Positions 1 through 9,672 are shown, numbered from the stretch's first letter. The stretch: DNA of 64,000 nucleotides from DATMNR01 sp963702765 (GCA_963702765.1 CAVPEB010000044.1:65726-129725), one strand, 5' to 3'. The notes: a model not told the origin generated them from the letters alone. Numbers and translations: made by a program.

Positions 1-1
1 A

Positions 2-328
2 AAGATTATCTCAAGCTATATTGGCTATATAGGACCTCAGGCCAATAGTATCCTGCTGCCTGGGAGCGCGCTTGATGTGACAGTTCTTGGCCATTGGAGA
101 AGCCCTGTCACAGGAGCAAACTACCCATCCGGTTGGAAGCTTGAAATCACCGATCCAAAGATACGAGCCTCACTCTTACTATTACCTGAATTGAAAGACC
201 AGGAACTTGTGGTCTTTCAATCGACAGGTAATAGCTATTGGGAAGGAGCCGTAAGTATTCAAGGGGAGAGCGCAGGGAAGATTGTGAGTGGTGAGGGTTA
301 TGTCGAGCTAACAGGCTATACTCATTGA
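2..328 (+). CDS. AttH/CrtC-like lipocalin-fold protein, C-terminal part (cut by window edge)
   Basis: The frame is open from base 2 of the window to the TGA at 326-328, so this is the last ~108 residues of a longer protein; a GTG at 77 is internal, not a start. Residues such as HWRSPVTGANYPSGW, the DQEL motif, YWEGAV and GYVELTGY at the C-terminus match the second lipocalin-like domain of the AttH/CrtC family ('predicted secreted hydrolase', carotenoid 1,2-hydratase relatives). Family members are often exported or membrane-associated, but the N-terminus is outside the window so location cannot be judged. No terminator is obvious downstream. Family assignment is fairly confident; substrate is unknown. 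Confidence 0.75.
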   Translation, partial: KIISSYIGYIGPQANSILLPGSALDVTVLGHWRSPVTGANYPSGWKLEITDPKIRASLLLLPELKDQELVVFQSTGNSYWEGAVSIQGESAGKIVSGEGYVELTGYTH

Positions 329-558
329 ACTCAATCGTAGTAAAATATATGATATACTCTTCAGGTATCTTTAGACTCGTACTTCCATATTTTAATTTGT
401 AATTGCATGTGTAAGATATTGTGTGACTAAATGTGATACAATGTAGCACTATGTATTGTTGTGTTAATTATTCCTACACAGGTGTTTGGTTATACAATAT
501 AGTTCGTTATTCTCTTGGTATGGGTGGTAATTATTTGCAAAAAGCGCAGGAAGCATAG

Positions 559-3486
559 ATGGAGACCAGAACACGGCCACCAACACAAGAACAATCTGCC
601 ATTGTTGAGCGGGTTGCTCGCATAGTTTCTCGAGTACGAGGAGCAAAACCTGATTATGCTCGTTTGGCTGCAGAATTAGAGCCAGCAATTCCATTTGATG
701 TTTTTGGCATCGTCTTAATACGCCATGATAGGCAGGCGGTTCGAGTGGTGGTCTCTACGCATGAGGCGGACGGATGGATTGCACATTATCACCAGCATCC
801 GTTAGAAGACTCGATGGTTGAAAATATATTACAGCGAAGCCAATCACCATATATTAATTCATCAGGGAACGAACCACATCATACCTCCAGTACTCCCCAC
901 GAGCAAGATCTAGCCAAAATCGAAATTAAGAACTACCCAGATGGTTTGGATGGTTCACCCGCGCAAAGTGGTGACGCCCTTAGTGGCAGGCCTTATCTGC
1001 ATTCTACTTTGATCGCGCCGTTGGTAGTTGGTGATCAAATACTAGGTTCATTAGAACTAGGTAGCACACGCTTAGATGCATATGCTGGAGAAGCTCTCCA
1101 ACGACTTATCAATGCAGTAGTACATGTTCTTGCTGCAGCTATCGAGAGCGCGCAAATAGGCGGTAGTGTAGAAATACAAGATCGGCAGCGTGAGGAACTG
1201 AAGAATGTTTCCAGCGCTCTTGCCACTGAAATGGACCTTTCCATGATTCTCGATAGAATTGTGGTTGGAATTGCAAAAGCATTAGATCTTTCCTCTGCGA
1301 TAATCACGCTGGATCAGCGGTCTGGTAGCCTGAAGATGGTTGCGCAAAATGGCATGGATAGCTTTGGTTTAAAACAAATTGTTGAGCGTGAAATAGCAGT
1401 AACCGAACAAGCGATCATTGGTTTTACTCTGAAGCATCATCAGCCTAATTTTTCAAATGATATAGAAGTGGATAGCCGTTTCCCTGCGAGCCAGATATTT
1501 GCTTCACAACTCGGCATTCGTTCTATTTTCTGCTATCCGCTTGTAAGTGGCTCAACTGTGTATGGAGCTTTATTGCTCTGTTCATCTGAACCAGGAGGAT
1601 TTACACCTCTTAAATTAGATATACTTACTCTTTTTGCAAACCAGGCTACTATTGCTATTCATAATGGTATGTTACTAGAGTCTGCGAGGGAGCGAAGACG
1701 ATTTCAAGAGGCAATCGAGCAACTCGATGCAGTGCGCCAACAATATGGTCCTTATGAAGTAAATGAACTGAATGAGCTAAGCTTGCTCAAAAAGGTGCGC
1801 GAAGAATCGGAACAGATCTTTGGTGTCAGTTTTAATAGTCTTCTACGTTTTATTAGTGATCACTTATTGACATCAAGTGAACGAGACTTACAGAAAATAT
1901 TGCGTGCTGTCAATGATGAAGAACATGTTACAGACGGTATCTATGTCAACGGATCTGCTGTACCATTACTTGAGGAGCAAAAAGCTGCAACGCTTATAGA
2001 AACGGCTGAGACAGCACTTGTTCGCGCTGGACTATTAGGTGATGTGAGCGCATCTCTAACCCCGGTAATCATTCAACTCTATGAGCGAATTAGAAGTGAT
2101 ATGACTACTCCCTGGTTTGTTGTAGATGGGCAAGGCAGATGTATTTATGTAAATCCTGCTGCAGAAGTATTTTGTGGAATACATCTTTCTCTAGATCAAT
2201 TAGGAAATCTCGCTAGTTTGCAGCATTTTGCATATGAAGCAGATGGAGATACTTTACAAAAAGATATGCATGAGGTGTCGTGGCCGTTAGAGAACAAGGT
2301 ACATTTTGATACATATCTTCGATACTCTCAGAATACTTCATTAACGCTACTAGATGCATTTACTGGTTTGTTTCCACGCATGCGCAATGCAGATGAAGCA
2401 CGTTTGTATCTTCAGGAATTTTCTCACTCCGATCTTGCTTCAGAGGATGAAGGATTAGTTGAACATCAACGAAATCTTGCACAAATGGAATTTTCGTCGT
2501 CACAGCCATTTCGTTTTATTATTACTGCAGAGCCTGTTCAGAAAGGCTCTCGACATCCATTTCAGGTTGGGTCTGATAGGGGTAGCAAGGAAGAGCTATT
2601 CTTCATCAATATACATTCTGATAAGGGACCAAGAAATCGTTTTTCTGATCCCCAAACGATGCTTCCAAATAGCGCTCCTTCAGATCGCCATTATCAATTT
2701 GTATGCTTTGCTTTGTATGATTCCCAAGGTCACCTTTTAGGTAATGCACTACAAATTCTGGATATCACGGAGCAGGTTAGGGATGAAAAGAATAAGGCAA
2801 CATTACTCTCAACTGTCTCTCATGATTTGCGAACACCTCTTACAGCTATCAAAGCTGCTGCGACAGGGCTACTACAGCCTGATATTACCTGGGATGAGCA
2901 GTTGCTTCACGAAATACTTGAAGATATTGATACCGAGGCCGATCATTTGCTTTCTCTGATCAATTCTTTCATTGAAATGTCACGTATTGATATGGGCGCG
3001 CTGGTACTTGAAAAAGAGTGGTGTGACATTGTGGAAGTCGTACATAGTGCTTGCGCCGATGCCAAGCGTCTGTTAGCTGACTATCCTGTACGAACAGATT
3101 TTCAAACTCAGTTGCCAATGGTTTATGTTGATTATGTTCAAATCAAGCGAGTTCTATATTGTTTGATTGAAAATGCTGTACATCATAGCCCTGAACATAC
3201 TGAGATTGTTATCGAAGTTGCTACTGTCAATGTTGGAGATGAAGATGTTGTCACGACCGAAGATTCGCAAAAATACTTGCGTGTACGGGTAATTGACTAT
3301 GGTACCGGTATACCAAATGGGGAGCAAGAGCGAATTTTCAAGACCTTTTACAGCCTTGATACACAAGGTAGTGGGCTCGGGCTGGCAATCAGCAGAGGAA
3401 TTATTGAAGCTCATCAGGGCCGTATCAGAGTTGAGTCTGTCCTTGGAGGAGGATCCTGTTTTGCCTTTGTACTACCAATTTTATGA
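559..3486 (+). CDS. GAF-GAF-PAS sensor histidine kinase (KdpD-like catalytic core)
   Basis: A 975-residue cytoplasmic sensor kinase. Two GAF-like regions (about 20-200 and 215-375) are followed by a helical linker, a PAS-like segment (about 515-740), then HisKA with the phospho-accepting His755 in SHDLRTPLTAIKAAA, and a HATPase_c domain with N box Asn872, a DYGTGIP box near 912 and GSGLGLAIS near 938. The H box resembles KdpD, but there is no KdpD N-terminal domain, no membrane segment and no kdpABC nearby, so potassium sensing is not implied. AGGAAG lies 6 bases before the ATG. The cognate OmpR-type regulator starts 18 bases downstream, so the two form an operon. The GAF domains suggest a small-molecule, redox or light input; which one cannot be read from the sequence. 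Confidence 0.9.
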   Translation: METRTRPPTQEQSAIVERVARIVSRVRGAKPDYARLAAELEPAIPFDVFGIVLIRHDRQAVRVVVSTHEADGWIAHYHQHPLEDSMVENILQRSQSPYINSSGNEPHHTSSTPHEQDLAKIEIKNYPDGLDGSPAQSGDALSGRPYLHSTLIAPLVVGDQILGSLELGSTRLDAYAGEALQRLINAVVHVLAAAIESAQIGGSVEIQDRQREELKNVSSALATEMDLSMILDRIVVGIAKALDLSSAIITLDQRSGSLKMVAQNGMDSFGLKQIVEREIAVTEQAIIGFTLKHHQPNFSNDIEVDSRFPASQIFASQLGIRSIFCYPLVSGSTVYGALLLCSSEPGGFTPLKLDILTLFANQATIAIHNGMLLESARERRRFQEAIEQLDAVRQQYGPYEVNELNELSLLKKVREESEQIFGVSFNSLLRFISDHLLTSSERDLQKILRAVNDEEHVTDGIYVNGSAVPLLEEQKAATLIETAETALVRAGLLGDVSASLTPVIIQLYERIRSDMTTPWFVVDGQGRCIYVNPAAEVFCGIHLSLDQLGNLASLQHFAYEADGDTLQKDMHEVSWPLENKVHFDTYLRYSQNTSLTLLDAFTGLFPRMRNADEARLYLQEFSHSDLASEDEGLVEHQRNLAQMEFSSSQPFRFIITAEPVQKGSRHPFQVGSDRGSKEELFFINIHSDKGPRNRFSDPQTMLPNSAPSDRHYQFVCFALYDSQGHLLGNALQILDITEQVRDEKNKATLLSTVSHDLRTPLTAIKAAATGLLQPDITWDEQLLHEILEDIDTEADHLLSLINSFIEMSRIDMGALVLEKEWCDIVEVVHSACADAKRLLADYPVRTDFQTQLPMVYVDYVQIKRVLYCLIENAVHHSPEHTEIVIEVATVNVGDEDVVTTEDSQKYLRVRVIDYGTGIPNGEQERIFKTFYSLDTQGSGLGLAISRGIIEAHQGRIRVESVLGGGSCFAFVLPIL

Positions 3487-3504
3487 TAGGGGGTTACTGG
3501 CCTC

Positions 3505-4284
3505 ATGAAGACAAAAGGGAAATGCATACTTATAGTAGATGATGAACCACCGATACAGCGAATTTTACGCAGGAATCTTACCATGAGTGGTTATGATGTC
3601 CTGGTAGCAGACAATGGAGAACAAGCTTTAGAATTGGCACATCTCCATGAACCGGATCTGATATTATTAGATCTCTGGTTACCAGGGGATATGGATGGAA
3701 TGAGTGTATGCGCGCAGGTGCGCCAATGGTCTCAAGTTCCAATCATTGTAGTATCAGCAAAAACAGATGAAAAGCAAAAAGTGCAGGCACTGGATAGAGG
3801 AGCAGATGATTATTTAACCAAGCCATTTAATAATGATGAGTTGCTTGCACGTGTACGAGCCTGCCTGAGACGGGCTGCAAATCTTACAGAAGGGGTGAAT
3901 GTGCAACAACCAGAGGTAATAACCTCTGAGGATGATTATGTGAGCATAGATCTTGAAAGGCGAATTGTGCGTGCGGGGACTCAAGAAATGAAGCTGACGC
4001 CAACTGAGTTTGAACTATTGCACCAATTAATGTTGCATGCCGGAAAAGTAATGACGCATCGTACATTGTTACGGTCAGTTTGGGGTCCTGAGTATGGTGA
4101 AGAAACGGATTACTTGCGGGTCTATGTACGTCAACTCCGTCGAAAAATTGAGCAGGAACCTTCACAACCAAAATATATACTGACTGAGCCTGGAGTAGGT
4201 TATGTGTTTCGTCCACAAGTGATTGTGGCACATGCAGATGAAGCACAATCAGTCATTTCCACAACAACATCAACCGACATATAA
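3505..4284 (+). CDS. OmpR/KdpE-family response regulator
   Basis: A 259-residue DNA-binding regulator and probable partner of the upstream kinase. The receiver domain (about 6-122) has the acidic pair VDDE at 11-14, phospho-acceptor Asp56 in LILLDLWLPG, and Lys106 in YLTKPF. A winged-helix Trans_reg_C domain follows (about 145-240) with LTPTEFELL and VRQLRRKIE, and GVGYVF at its end. A short Ser/Thr-rich tail closes the protein. The overall sequence is closest to KdpE. Spacing of 18 bases to the kinase gene supports co-transcription. Target genes are unknown. Confidence 0.93.
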   Translation: MKTKGKCILIVDDEPPIQRILRRNLTMSGYDVLVADNGEQALELAHLHEPDLILLDLWLPGDMDGMSVCAQVRQWSQVPIIVVSAKTDEKQKVQALDRGADDYLTKPFNNDELLARVRACLRRAANLTEGVNVQQPEVITSEDDYVSIDLERRIVRAGTQEMKLTPTEFELLHQLMLHAGKVMTHRTLLRSVWGPEYGEETDYLRVYVRQLRRKIEQEPSQPKYILTEPGVGYVFRPQVIVAHADEAQSVISTTTSTDI

Positions 4285-4488
4285 CTAAACAAAAATTTGA
4301 TAAAAATAAACTTTAATACAATTTTAATGACTTTTCTATGTTTTTTATGCTTGTCTAACTTCAATTACAGTACACTGCGATAATGGGAATATCCAGGGTT
4401 CATTATTGTGTGGGAGTGAAATGCGAATGTAAACTTCTTTTGGGGAGAGAGAAGCTATTTTCCGCAAGGTAAAGGAAATAGAGGAACA

Positions 4489-5880
4489 ATGGAGTCACAA
4501 GACCGTATTATGGATGGAGACCTACAAACGCTAGGGCTTCAATCTATTCTAAAAATGCTCGCGCTCAGTGGGAAAACAGGCACATTGTTTGTACACTCGG
4601 GGCCAGAAACGCTTTCCATTAGTTTACGAAAAGGCCAGATCATGGCTTTACATGAAGAGAGTTATATCAAGTCGGATTTACTGAGTATGCTCTGCCTCAT
4701 TAATAAACTTGATCCACCTCGTGCTCATTCTGTGCGTGAAGCTTCGCAAGGTAATCTCCAGGTGGCATTAGCGATGCTGGTTGAACGCAATTGGATGAGT
4801 GCCGAAGAGATGCAGCATCGTCTTGAATTTGCGGTCACACAATCAATCAGTCATGCTCTCCGCTGGGTAGATGGACGTTTCTCTTTCCATCGACAATTGG
4901 TTACTATGGAAAGCCGAATGCGACCCTTGGATATTGACAGTGTGCTTCTTGAAGCATTACGCCAGGCAGACGAGTGGGAAGAAATGGGGGAGACTTCGCT
5001 TACCCGTATGACCGTTGCGCGTTGGCTACCAGAAGTAAGCAATGATGTGCGTAGTCTAGGACTGAGCCAGGAACATATTGAAGTACTCTGTCTAGCGAAT
5101 GGAGAAGTGCCACTTCAGGCCATGGCCATGGTTCTCATGCTTCCTGAAGCACGCGTTGTTCGAATAATGAACCATTTGCTTGGATTGCACCTGATAGAAG
5201 TAGTTGATACGGCATTAGAAGCGGAATTGCAGCAAGACCTCTCCAATATCATCATCATGTGCCAGCATACATTAGCGCAACGGCGGCAAAATAATGCTCC
5301 AGATCAACATCTTCTTGGACTGATCGAAACATTATCTCAGTGTATTAATGGTTTACTTATACATCATGGTACCTATGCGAAAAGCCTACGTGGGCGGGGA
5401 CAACTTCCATTTACGGAGATTGTACGGTATTTAGAACGACGTTTTGAGCAGCCACTTCAATTGATAGCTAAGCAGCAGTATCCCATTCTAGAAACAGTGA
5501 CATTTACAAGTGGGCAACTCGACTGTACTGAAATCATTCATCTGGATAAATTAGTAAAAGGAGAGAAGTTAGAGGAGTTTTATTGGGAAGCTGTACTTGG
5601 GCTTGCTACATTCTTACGAACAGTTTTCTCAACTCTGTTAAATGACGAGGTTGGTAATTCACATACTGGCCGCCAACTTAACTACGTTTGGAAGGCGTTT
5701 CTTACAGAAATTGATCAAGAGATTCAGCAGTATCAACTGTACAGGGCGCACCAGAACACGCAACAATTGCGCAACCGATATGGTGAAACGGCATACCAAA
5801 TTGGGGCAGGTAGAAGTAGTGTCCCTCAAAGTGATGGCAATCTTTACTGGTCGCCAGAGACACAAAGGAGGTCAATATAG
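4489..5880 (+). CDS. DUF4388 (PatA/PixG-like) protein, first gene of a chemosensory operon
   Basis: A 463-residue soluble protein. The N-terminal ~140 residues form a DUF4388 domain (GDLQTLGLQSILKMLAL, then SGKTGTLFV), the module found in cyanobacterial PatA and PixG; a winged-helix-like middle and a helical C-terminus follow. In PixG/PatA proteins a receiver domain is attached to the same chain. Here the stop (TAG) is followed immediately by the ATG of a stand-alone CheY, so the PixG equivalent appears split into two adjacent genes. The gene starts a seven-gene operon with cheY-cheY-cheW-mcp-cheA. A GAGGAA ribosome-binding site precedes the ATG. Probable role: regulatory output of the signalling pathway, perhaps toward type IV pili, but no pil gene is in the window. 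Confidence 0.8.
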   Translation: MESQDRIMDGDLQTLGLQSILKMLALSGKTGTLFVHSGPETLSISLRKGQIMALHEESYIKSDLLSMLCLINKLDPPRAHSVREASQGNLQVALAMLVERNWMSAEEMQHRLEFAVTQSISHALRWVDGRFSFHRQLVTMESRMRPLDIDSVLLEALRQADEWEEMGETSLTRMTVARWLPEVSNDVRSLGLSQEHIEVLCLANGEVPLQAMAMVLMLPEARVVRIMNHLLGLHLIEVVDTALEAELQQDLSNIIIMCQHTLAQRRQNNAPDQHLLGLIETLSQCINGLLIHHGTYAKSLRGRGQLPFTEIVRYLERRFEQPLQLIAKQQYPILETVTFTSGQLDCTEIIHLDKLVKGEKLEEFYWEAVLGLATFLRTVFSTLLNDEVGNSHTGRQLNYVWKAFLTEIDQEIQQYQLYRAHQNTQQLRNRYGETAYQIGAGRSSVPQSDGNLYWSPETQRRSI

Positions 5881-6318
5881 ATGATAGAACCAGTACCAAC
5901 GGTTCTAGTAGTGGACGATAGTCCTACTGTACGGAAAATAGTTCAAATGACTCTACAACGCGAGCGTATTAGAGTTATTACGGCTGGGGACGGTTTGAGC
6001 GCTCTCACATCAGTGGCGGACGAAATGCCTGCTCTCATTCTTCTTGATATACAGCTACCTCGTATGGATGGGTACCATATTTGCCAGATAATACGGAAAA
6101 ACTTGCAGTTTCGAACAATACCTATTATTATGCTCAGTGGGAAGGATGGTTTGTTTGACAAGATGCGGGGGAGGCTTGCTGGGTCAACAGAATACTTGAC
6201 GAAGCCATTCGACTCAGTTGAGTTGGTCCAAACTGTGAAAAAGCATCTTGTGGGTTGGCAACAACGTATGCCCCCTCAATATGAAGGTATGCGTTCACGA
6301 CTTAGACATCGTGGATAG
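5881..6318 (+). CDS. CheY-like response regulator (PixG/PilG-type)
   Basis: A single receiver domain of 145 residues: acidic pair VVDDSPT at 10-16, phospho-acceptor Asp56 in LILLDIQLP, Lys108 in YLTKPF. There is a short basic C-terminal extension (MRSRLRHRG) and no output domain. The gene starts directly after the DUF4388 stop codon, with a strong AAGGAGG site inside the end of that gene, which indicates translational coupling. It probably accepts phosphate from the hybrid CheA encoded at 9.7-14.0 kb. Confidence 0.92.
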   Translation: MIEPVPTVLVVDDSPTVRKIVQMTLQRERIRVITAGDGLSALTSVADEMPALILLDIQLPRMDGYHICQIIRKNLQFRTIPIIMLSGKDGLFDKMRGRLAGSTEYLTKPFDSVELVQTVKKHLVGWQQRMPPQYEGMRSRLRHRG

Positions 6319-6476
6319 TCTTTGTCTTATCCACTGAATAAACAAGCGAGTTATTTGGAAAGGTTCATTCCCCTCTATATAATCTCCCGAAGAATATAAT
6401 GACGCACATTATAGCCATTCTTTCCCATTGACTGGGCGGTATATGTTGCGCCCAAACAAAGGAAAGGTATACTGTT

Positions 6477-6842
6477 ATGCTAGGGCAAAAGATACTTGTA
6501 GTTGATGATAGTTGGACAGAGTTAACAATGATTGCAACTCCATTGAGGAATCAAGGGTTTGATGTGGTGACTGCTGTTGATGGAGATGAGGCTCTTGAGA
6601 AAGTATTCAAAGAGAGACCTCAATGTATAGTGCTGGATGTAGTCTTACCTAAGCAAAATGGTTTTCAGCTCTGTCGAAAGTTAAAGAGCCTGGATGCAAG
6701 TAAGCATATTCCAATTATCTTGTTGACAAGTAAAAATACGCCGCTTGATAAATCCTGGGGACTTCGGCAGGGTGCCGATATGTATATGACGAAACCTTTT
6801 AGTGAGGATGAATTGCTAAATAATGTTCGGCAACTCTTGTAA
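6477..6842 (+). CDS. CheY-like response regulator (PixH/PilH-type)
   Basis: A minimal 121-residue receiver: VVDDSWTE at 8-15, phospho-acceptor Asp54 in CIVLDVVLP, Lys106 in YMTKPF. It is the second CheY of the operon, as in pilGH and pixGH arrangements. The preceding 158-bp gap holds a small inverted repeat (TGGGCG/CGCCCA, 6433-6454) before the AAAGGAAAGG ribosome-binding site, which may mark a processing site or internal promoter. cheW follows after 16 bases. Confidence 0.92.
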   Translation: MLGQKILVVDDSWTELTMIATPLRNQGFDVVTAVDGDEALEKVFKERPQCIVLDVVLPKQNGFQLCRKLKSLDASKHIPIILLTSKNTPLDKSWGLRQGADMYMTKPFSEDELLNNVRQLL

Positions 6843-6858
6843 ATTTAGGAGCTTTTAA

Positions 6859-7482
6859 ATGGTGCAGCGAGATAGAGAGCGGCTCTCGCAGTCTGCTGTA
6901 GATGGGCTGCAGCGTCAGAGGGACATCGCCACCGTCAGAACCCTGGGGGGTAATCAGCAAAGCAATGCACGAAGTTTACCTGGCAATGTCATCTCTCCAG
7001 AAGAACTTCCGAACATGCAATCAGAAGCAGTTGTCGTCGGTGAGCAGTACCTTGTCTTCTCACTTCTTGAATGCGAGGTTGCCCTCAAAGCTGAGCATAT
7101 CGATGGCGTAGAACGTCTCGCGGACGTGACTCCAGTTCCTAACGTAGCATCATGGATCAGTGGGGTGATCAACTTACGCGGTTCTATAGCCTCAGTGGTT
7201 GATCTTCGTTCATTTCTTGGCATGGAGCGTTTGCCTTTTAATCCACGTACCCGCCTATTATCGGTGAGAGCGAACGAAATGGTGATTTGCCTGGTCGTGG
7301 ATAGTGTCAGCGACATGATACCTATCCCTCCAACCACAATAAATGGAAATACACGTCAAGCTAATATTCCACAATGGTTGGCTTCCTATGCTTCTGGAAG
7401 TGCGCTTATTGGAAACCGATATATTATTTTGTTGGATGCAGCCCGACTGCTATTCTCCGACAAGATGCAACACTATTCATAG
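6859..7482 (+). CDS. CheW-like scaffold protein (PixI/PilI-type)
   Basis: A 207-residue protein. The first ~55 residues are polar and low in complexity; the CheW domain runs from about 58 to 200 (YLVFSLLECEVALKAEHIDGV, PNVASWISGVINLRGSIASVVDLRSFLG). CheW proteins bridge the MCP receptor and CheA kinase into the signalling array. The INLRG and VVDLR motifs are intact. AGGAG lies 7 bases before the ATG. The N-terminal extension is longer than in typical CheW and shows no recognisable domain. Confidence 0.9.
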   Translation: MVQRDRERLSQSAVDGLQRQRDIATVRTLGGNQQSNARSLPGNVISPEELPNMQSEAVVVGEQYLVFSLLECEVALKAEHIDGVERLADVTPVPNVASWISGVINLRGSIASVVDLRSFLGMERLPFNPRTRLLSVRANEMVICLVVDSVSDMIPIPPTTINGNTRQANIPQWLASYASGSALIGNRYIILLDAARLLFSDKMQHYS

Positions 7483-7555
7483 AGATTTTAGGGATATCTC
7501 AGGAATATCCTGGTGATATGCAAAATGCTGCTTTAAACGAGAGGAGGCCTGGAGG

Positions 7556-9616
7556 ATGAATGACACAGATCGAGGAGGAATGACAGTAAGTTCATTACTG
7601 GTAATGGGACTCACTGCTTCAGTTGTCATTCCTGTCATCGCTATTATTGTACTTGGTATTTTGATCAAAGGGGTTACTGACCAAACCGTCGTTGTATACA
7701 TGGTAGGTGTATTTGCACTGATCGTGTTACTAGGAGTGCTGCTGGTAAATTATTTTGTACGTCGTCGGGTCCTGGATCGGGTGCAGGGGCTTGTAGATGT
7801 ATGCAGGAAATATGCATCAGGAGACCACTCTGTTCGAGCTATGGTTATCGGTGATGATGAATTTGCAATGCTATCTATGTCTTTGAACACATTATTTGAT
7901 AACCAGGGCTTTGGCACAGGTGGTGGAGCGGCAGCACCTGCAAGTAACTCGAGTGACGCGGCGGCACTGCAAGCGCAAATCGAGAAGTTATTGCAGGAAG
8001 TAAGTGCGGTTGGTGATGGCGATCTCAGAGTTCAGGCAGAGGTAACACCTGATACACTTGGGGTACTTGCTGATTCTTTCAATTATATGATTGAAGAGCT
8101 AGCGAAAGTTGTTGGTAGGGTGCAAGCAACAGCTATGCAAGTAACCAATGCAACACGACGCATTTTAGACCGTTCTGATGAACTTGCACAGGCCTCCTCA
8201 ACTCAGGTGGAACAAATTTCACAAACAACTGAAGCAGTAGAAGCGCTAGCTATTTTTATTCAGAATGTAGCGCGCAATGCTCAACTGAGCGCCGAAGCAG
8301 CACAGGATGCTTTGCATAATGCTGATGCTGGACAACAGGCTGTACGTCAGTCTATTGATGGAATGATGGTTATTCGTGAAAATGTTCAGGAAACATCGAA
8401 GAAGATCAAGCGTCTGGGAGAGCGCTCCAATGAAATCGGTGAGATTGTTCGTATCATTGAGGATATTGCAGACCAGACTAACTTGCTAGCACTAAACGCG
8501 GCAATTCAGTCTGCTATGGCAGGTGAGCATGGACGTGGGTTTGCAGTTGTTGCTGATGAGATCCGTCTCCTTGCGGAACGTTCAACCGAGTCGACAAAAC
8601 GTATTGCAACGCTGGTCAAGAGCATTCAAGGTGATACATTTGAAGCTGTAGTAGCAATGGAAGATAGCACCCAGGAAGTGGTCAAAGGGTCGCAACTTGC
8701 TGACGAAGCAGGCCGAGCCTTGAACTCAATCTATACTGCTGTGGAACGGCAAGCACAAATGATTGAGACTATTGCTCATGCTGCAAATGAGCAGGCTCAA
8801 GTTTCGGAAAATGTAGCAGTGGCTATGGGACAGATTTCTGAAATTACGCGTCAGACTAACTCGGGTACACAAGAAGCTGCAATGAGTGTCAGTTACCTTG
8901 CTGAACTTGCCGATCAACTACGTGCCTCGGTCTCAACGTTTAGGTTGCCGGATCAGGCTAATGAGATGGTTGATGTATTCCCTAGCATGACCGGCGTTCC
9001 AGCATTACCAGGCGGCCCATCTGACCAGTATTATCAACAAGATACTGGAATGGGATTGCAAAATGAATGGAATCAGGGCTTTTCAAGTGATTTTCTATCA
9101 CTTCCGCAACCTCAGGGAACAGGAAATTCTGGAGCACACCAGTTTTCATTTAATAACCAACAAAGATTTGGATCACAACCTGGTTTTAATAGCGCCCCCC
9201 AGTATGGAGGGCAGCAATTCAATGATGTTCAACAGTATGGAAACCAACAGGCATTTGAAGGCCAAAACTTTGGGAACCAGATGAGTTTTAATGGTCAGCA
9301 GTATAATAACCAGCAAGTATATGATGGTCAACAGTTTGGCGCTCAATCTGGTTATGGAGATATGGTAGCGTTCGAACAACAAGGAGTTGGTGGAGGACAA
9401 CAATATTATCATCCGCCAGAATCCGCGTTTGGGAATATGAATCAATCAGCTTTCCCTGGTTCGAATCAGGTGCCAGGTATGGGACAGCAAAGTTTCGGAT
9501 CACAACCTGGGCAATCAACACCATCAAATCAGCGTTGGAGAAACCCCCAACAGAATCAATCCTCCTATGGACAAGATCAGATGCCTTTCCCGAATAATGG
9601 TCATTCGGGGCAATAG
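7556..9616 (+). CDS. Methyl-accepting chemotaxis protein with Gln/Asn-rich C-terminal tail
   Basis: A 686-residue receptor. Two membrane helices (about 12-36 and 44-64) are joined by only about 8 residues, so there is essentially no extracellular sensor domain. Two HAMP-like segments follow (about 66-118 and 140-200), then the MCP signalling domain with its conserved hairpin tip around 305-335 (NLLALNAAI, AGEHGRGFAVVADE). From about residue 465 to the end the chain is a low-complexity tail rich in Gln, Asn, Gly, Phe, Tyr and Ser with repeated NQQ/GQQF-type units. No CheR-tethering pentapeptide is seen and no cheR or cheB is in the window. A GAGGAGG site precedes the ATG. It corresponds to PixJ/PilJ in the operon. 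Confidence 0.92.
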   Translation: MNDTDRGGMTVSSLLVMGLTASVVIPVIAIIVLGILIKGVTDQTVVVYMVGVFALIVLLGVLLVNYFVRRRVLDRVQGLVDVCRKYASGDHSVRAMVIGDDEFAMLSMSLNTLFDNQGFGTGGGAAAPASNSSDAAALQAQIEKLLQEVSAVGDGDLRVQAEVTPDTLGVLADSFNYMIEELAKVVGRVQATAMQVTNATRRILDRSDELAQASSTQVEQISQTTEAVEALAIFIQNVARNAQLSAEAAQDALHNADAGQQAVRQSIDGMMVIRENVQETSKKIKRLGERSNEIGEIVRIIEDIADQTNLLALNAAIQSAMAGEHGRGFAVVADEIRLLAERSTESTKRIATLVKSIQGDTFEAVVAMEDSTQEVVKGSQLADEAGRALNSIYTAVERQAQMIETIAHAANEQAQVSENVAVAMGQISEITRQTNSGTQEAAMSVSYLAELADQLRASVSTFRLPDQANEMVDVFPSMTGVPALPGGPSDQYYQQDTGMGLQNEWNQGFSSDFLSLPQPQGTGNSGAHQFSFNNQQRFGSQPGFNSAPQYGGQQFNDVQQYGNQQAFEGQNFGNQMSFNGQQYNNQQVYDGQQFGAQSGYGDMVAFEQQGVGGGQQYYHPPESAFGNMNQSAFPGSNQVPGMGQQSFGSQPGQSTPSNQRWRNPQQNQSSYGQDQMPFPNNGHSGQ

Positions 9617-9623
9617 CAAACGA

Positions 9624-9665
9624 AGTTCCAGTCAGGTGGGGTCTTGCTTCTCAGGTCGTGGAACT
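9624..9665 (+). promoter_or_regulatory. Hairpin before cheA overlapping its weak ribosome-binding site
   Basis: Perfect 7-bp inverted repeat AGTTCCA (9624-9630) / TGGAACT (9659-9665) in the mcp-cheA intergenic gap. The right arm contains GGAA, the best available Shine-Dalgarno-like match for the GTG start at 9673, so folding could lower CheA translation relative to the MCP. Pairing is seen directly; the regulatory role is inference. Confidence 0.35.
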
Positions 9666-9672
9666 AGAATGA

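Noticed and set aside
559..4284. KdpDE potassium-sensing pair
   Set aside because: The kinase lacks the KdpD N-terminal and membrane domains and no kdpABC genes are nearby; only the catalytic core is KdpD-like.
9450..9480. tRNA T-arm-like GGTTCGAATC
   Set aside because: It lies inside the coding sequence of the MCP tail and no cloverleaf surrounds it.
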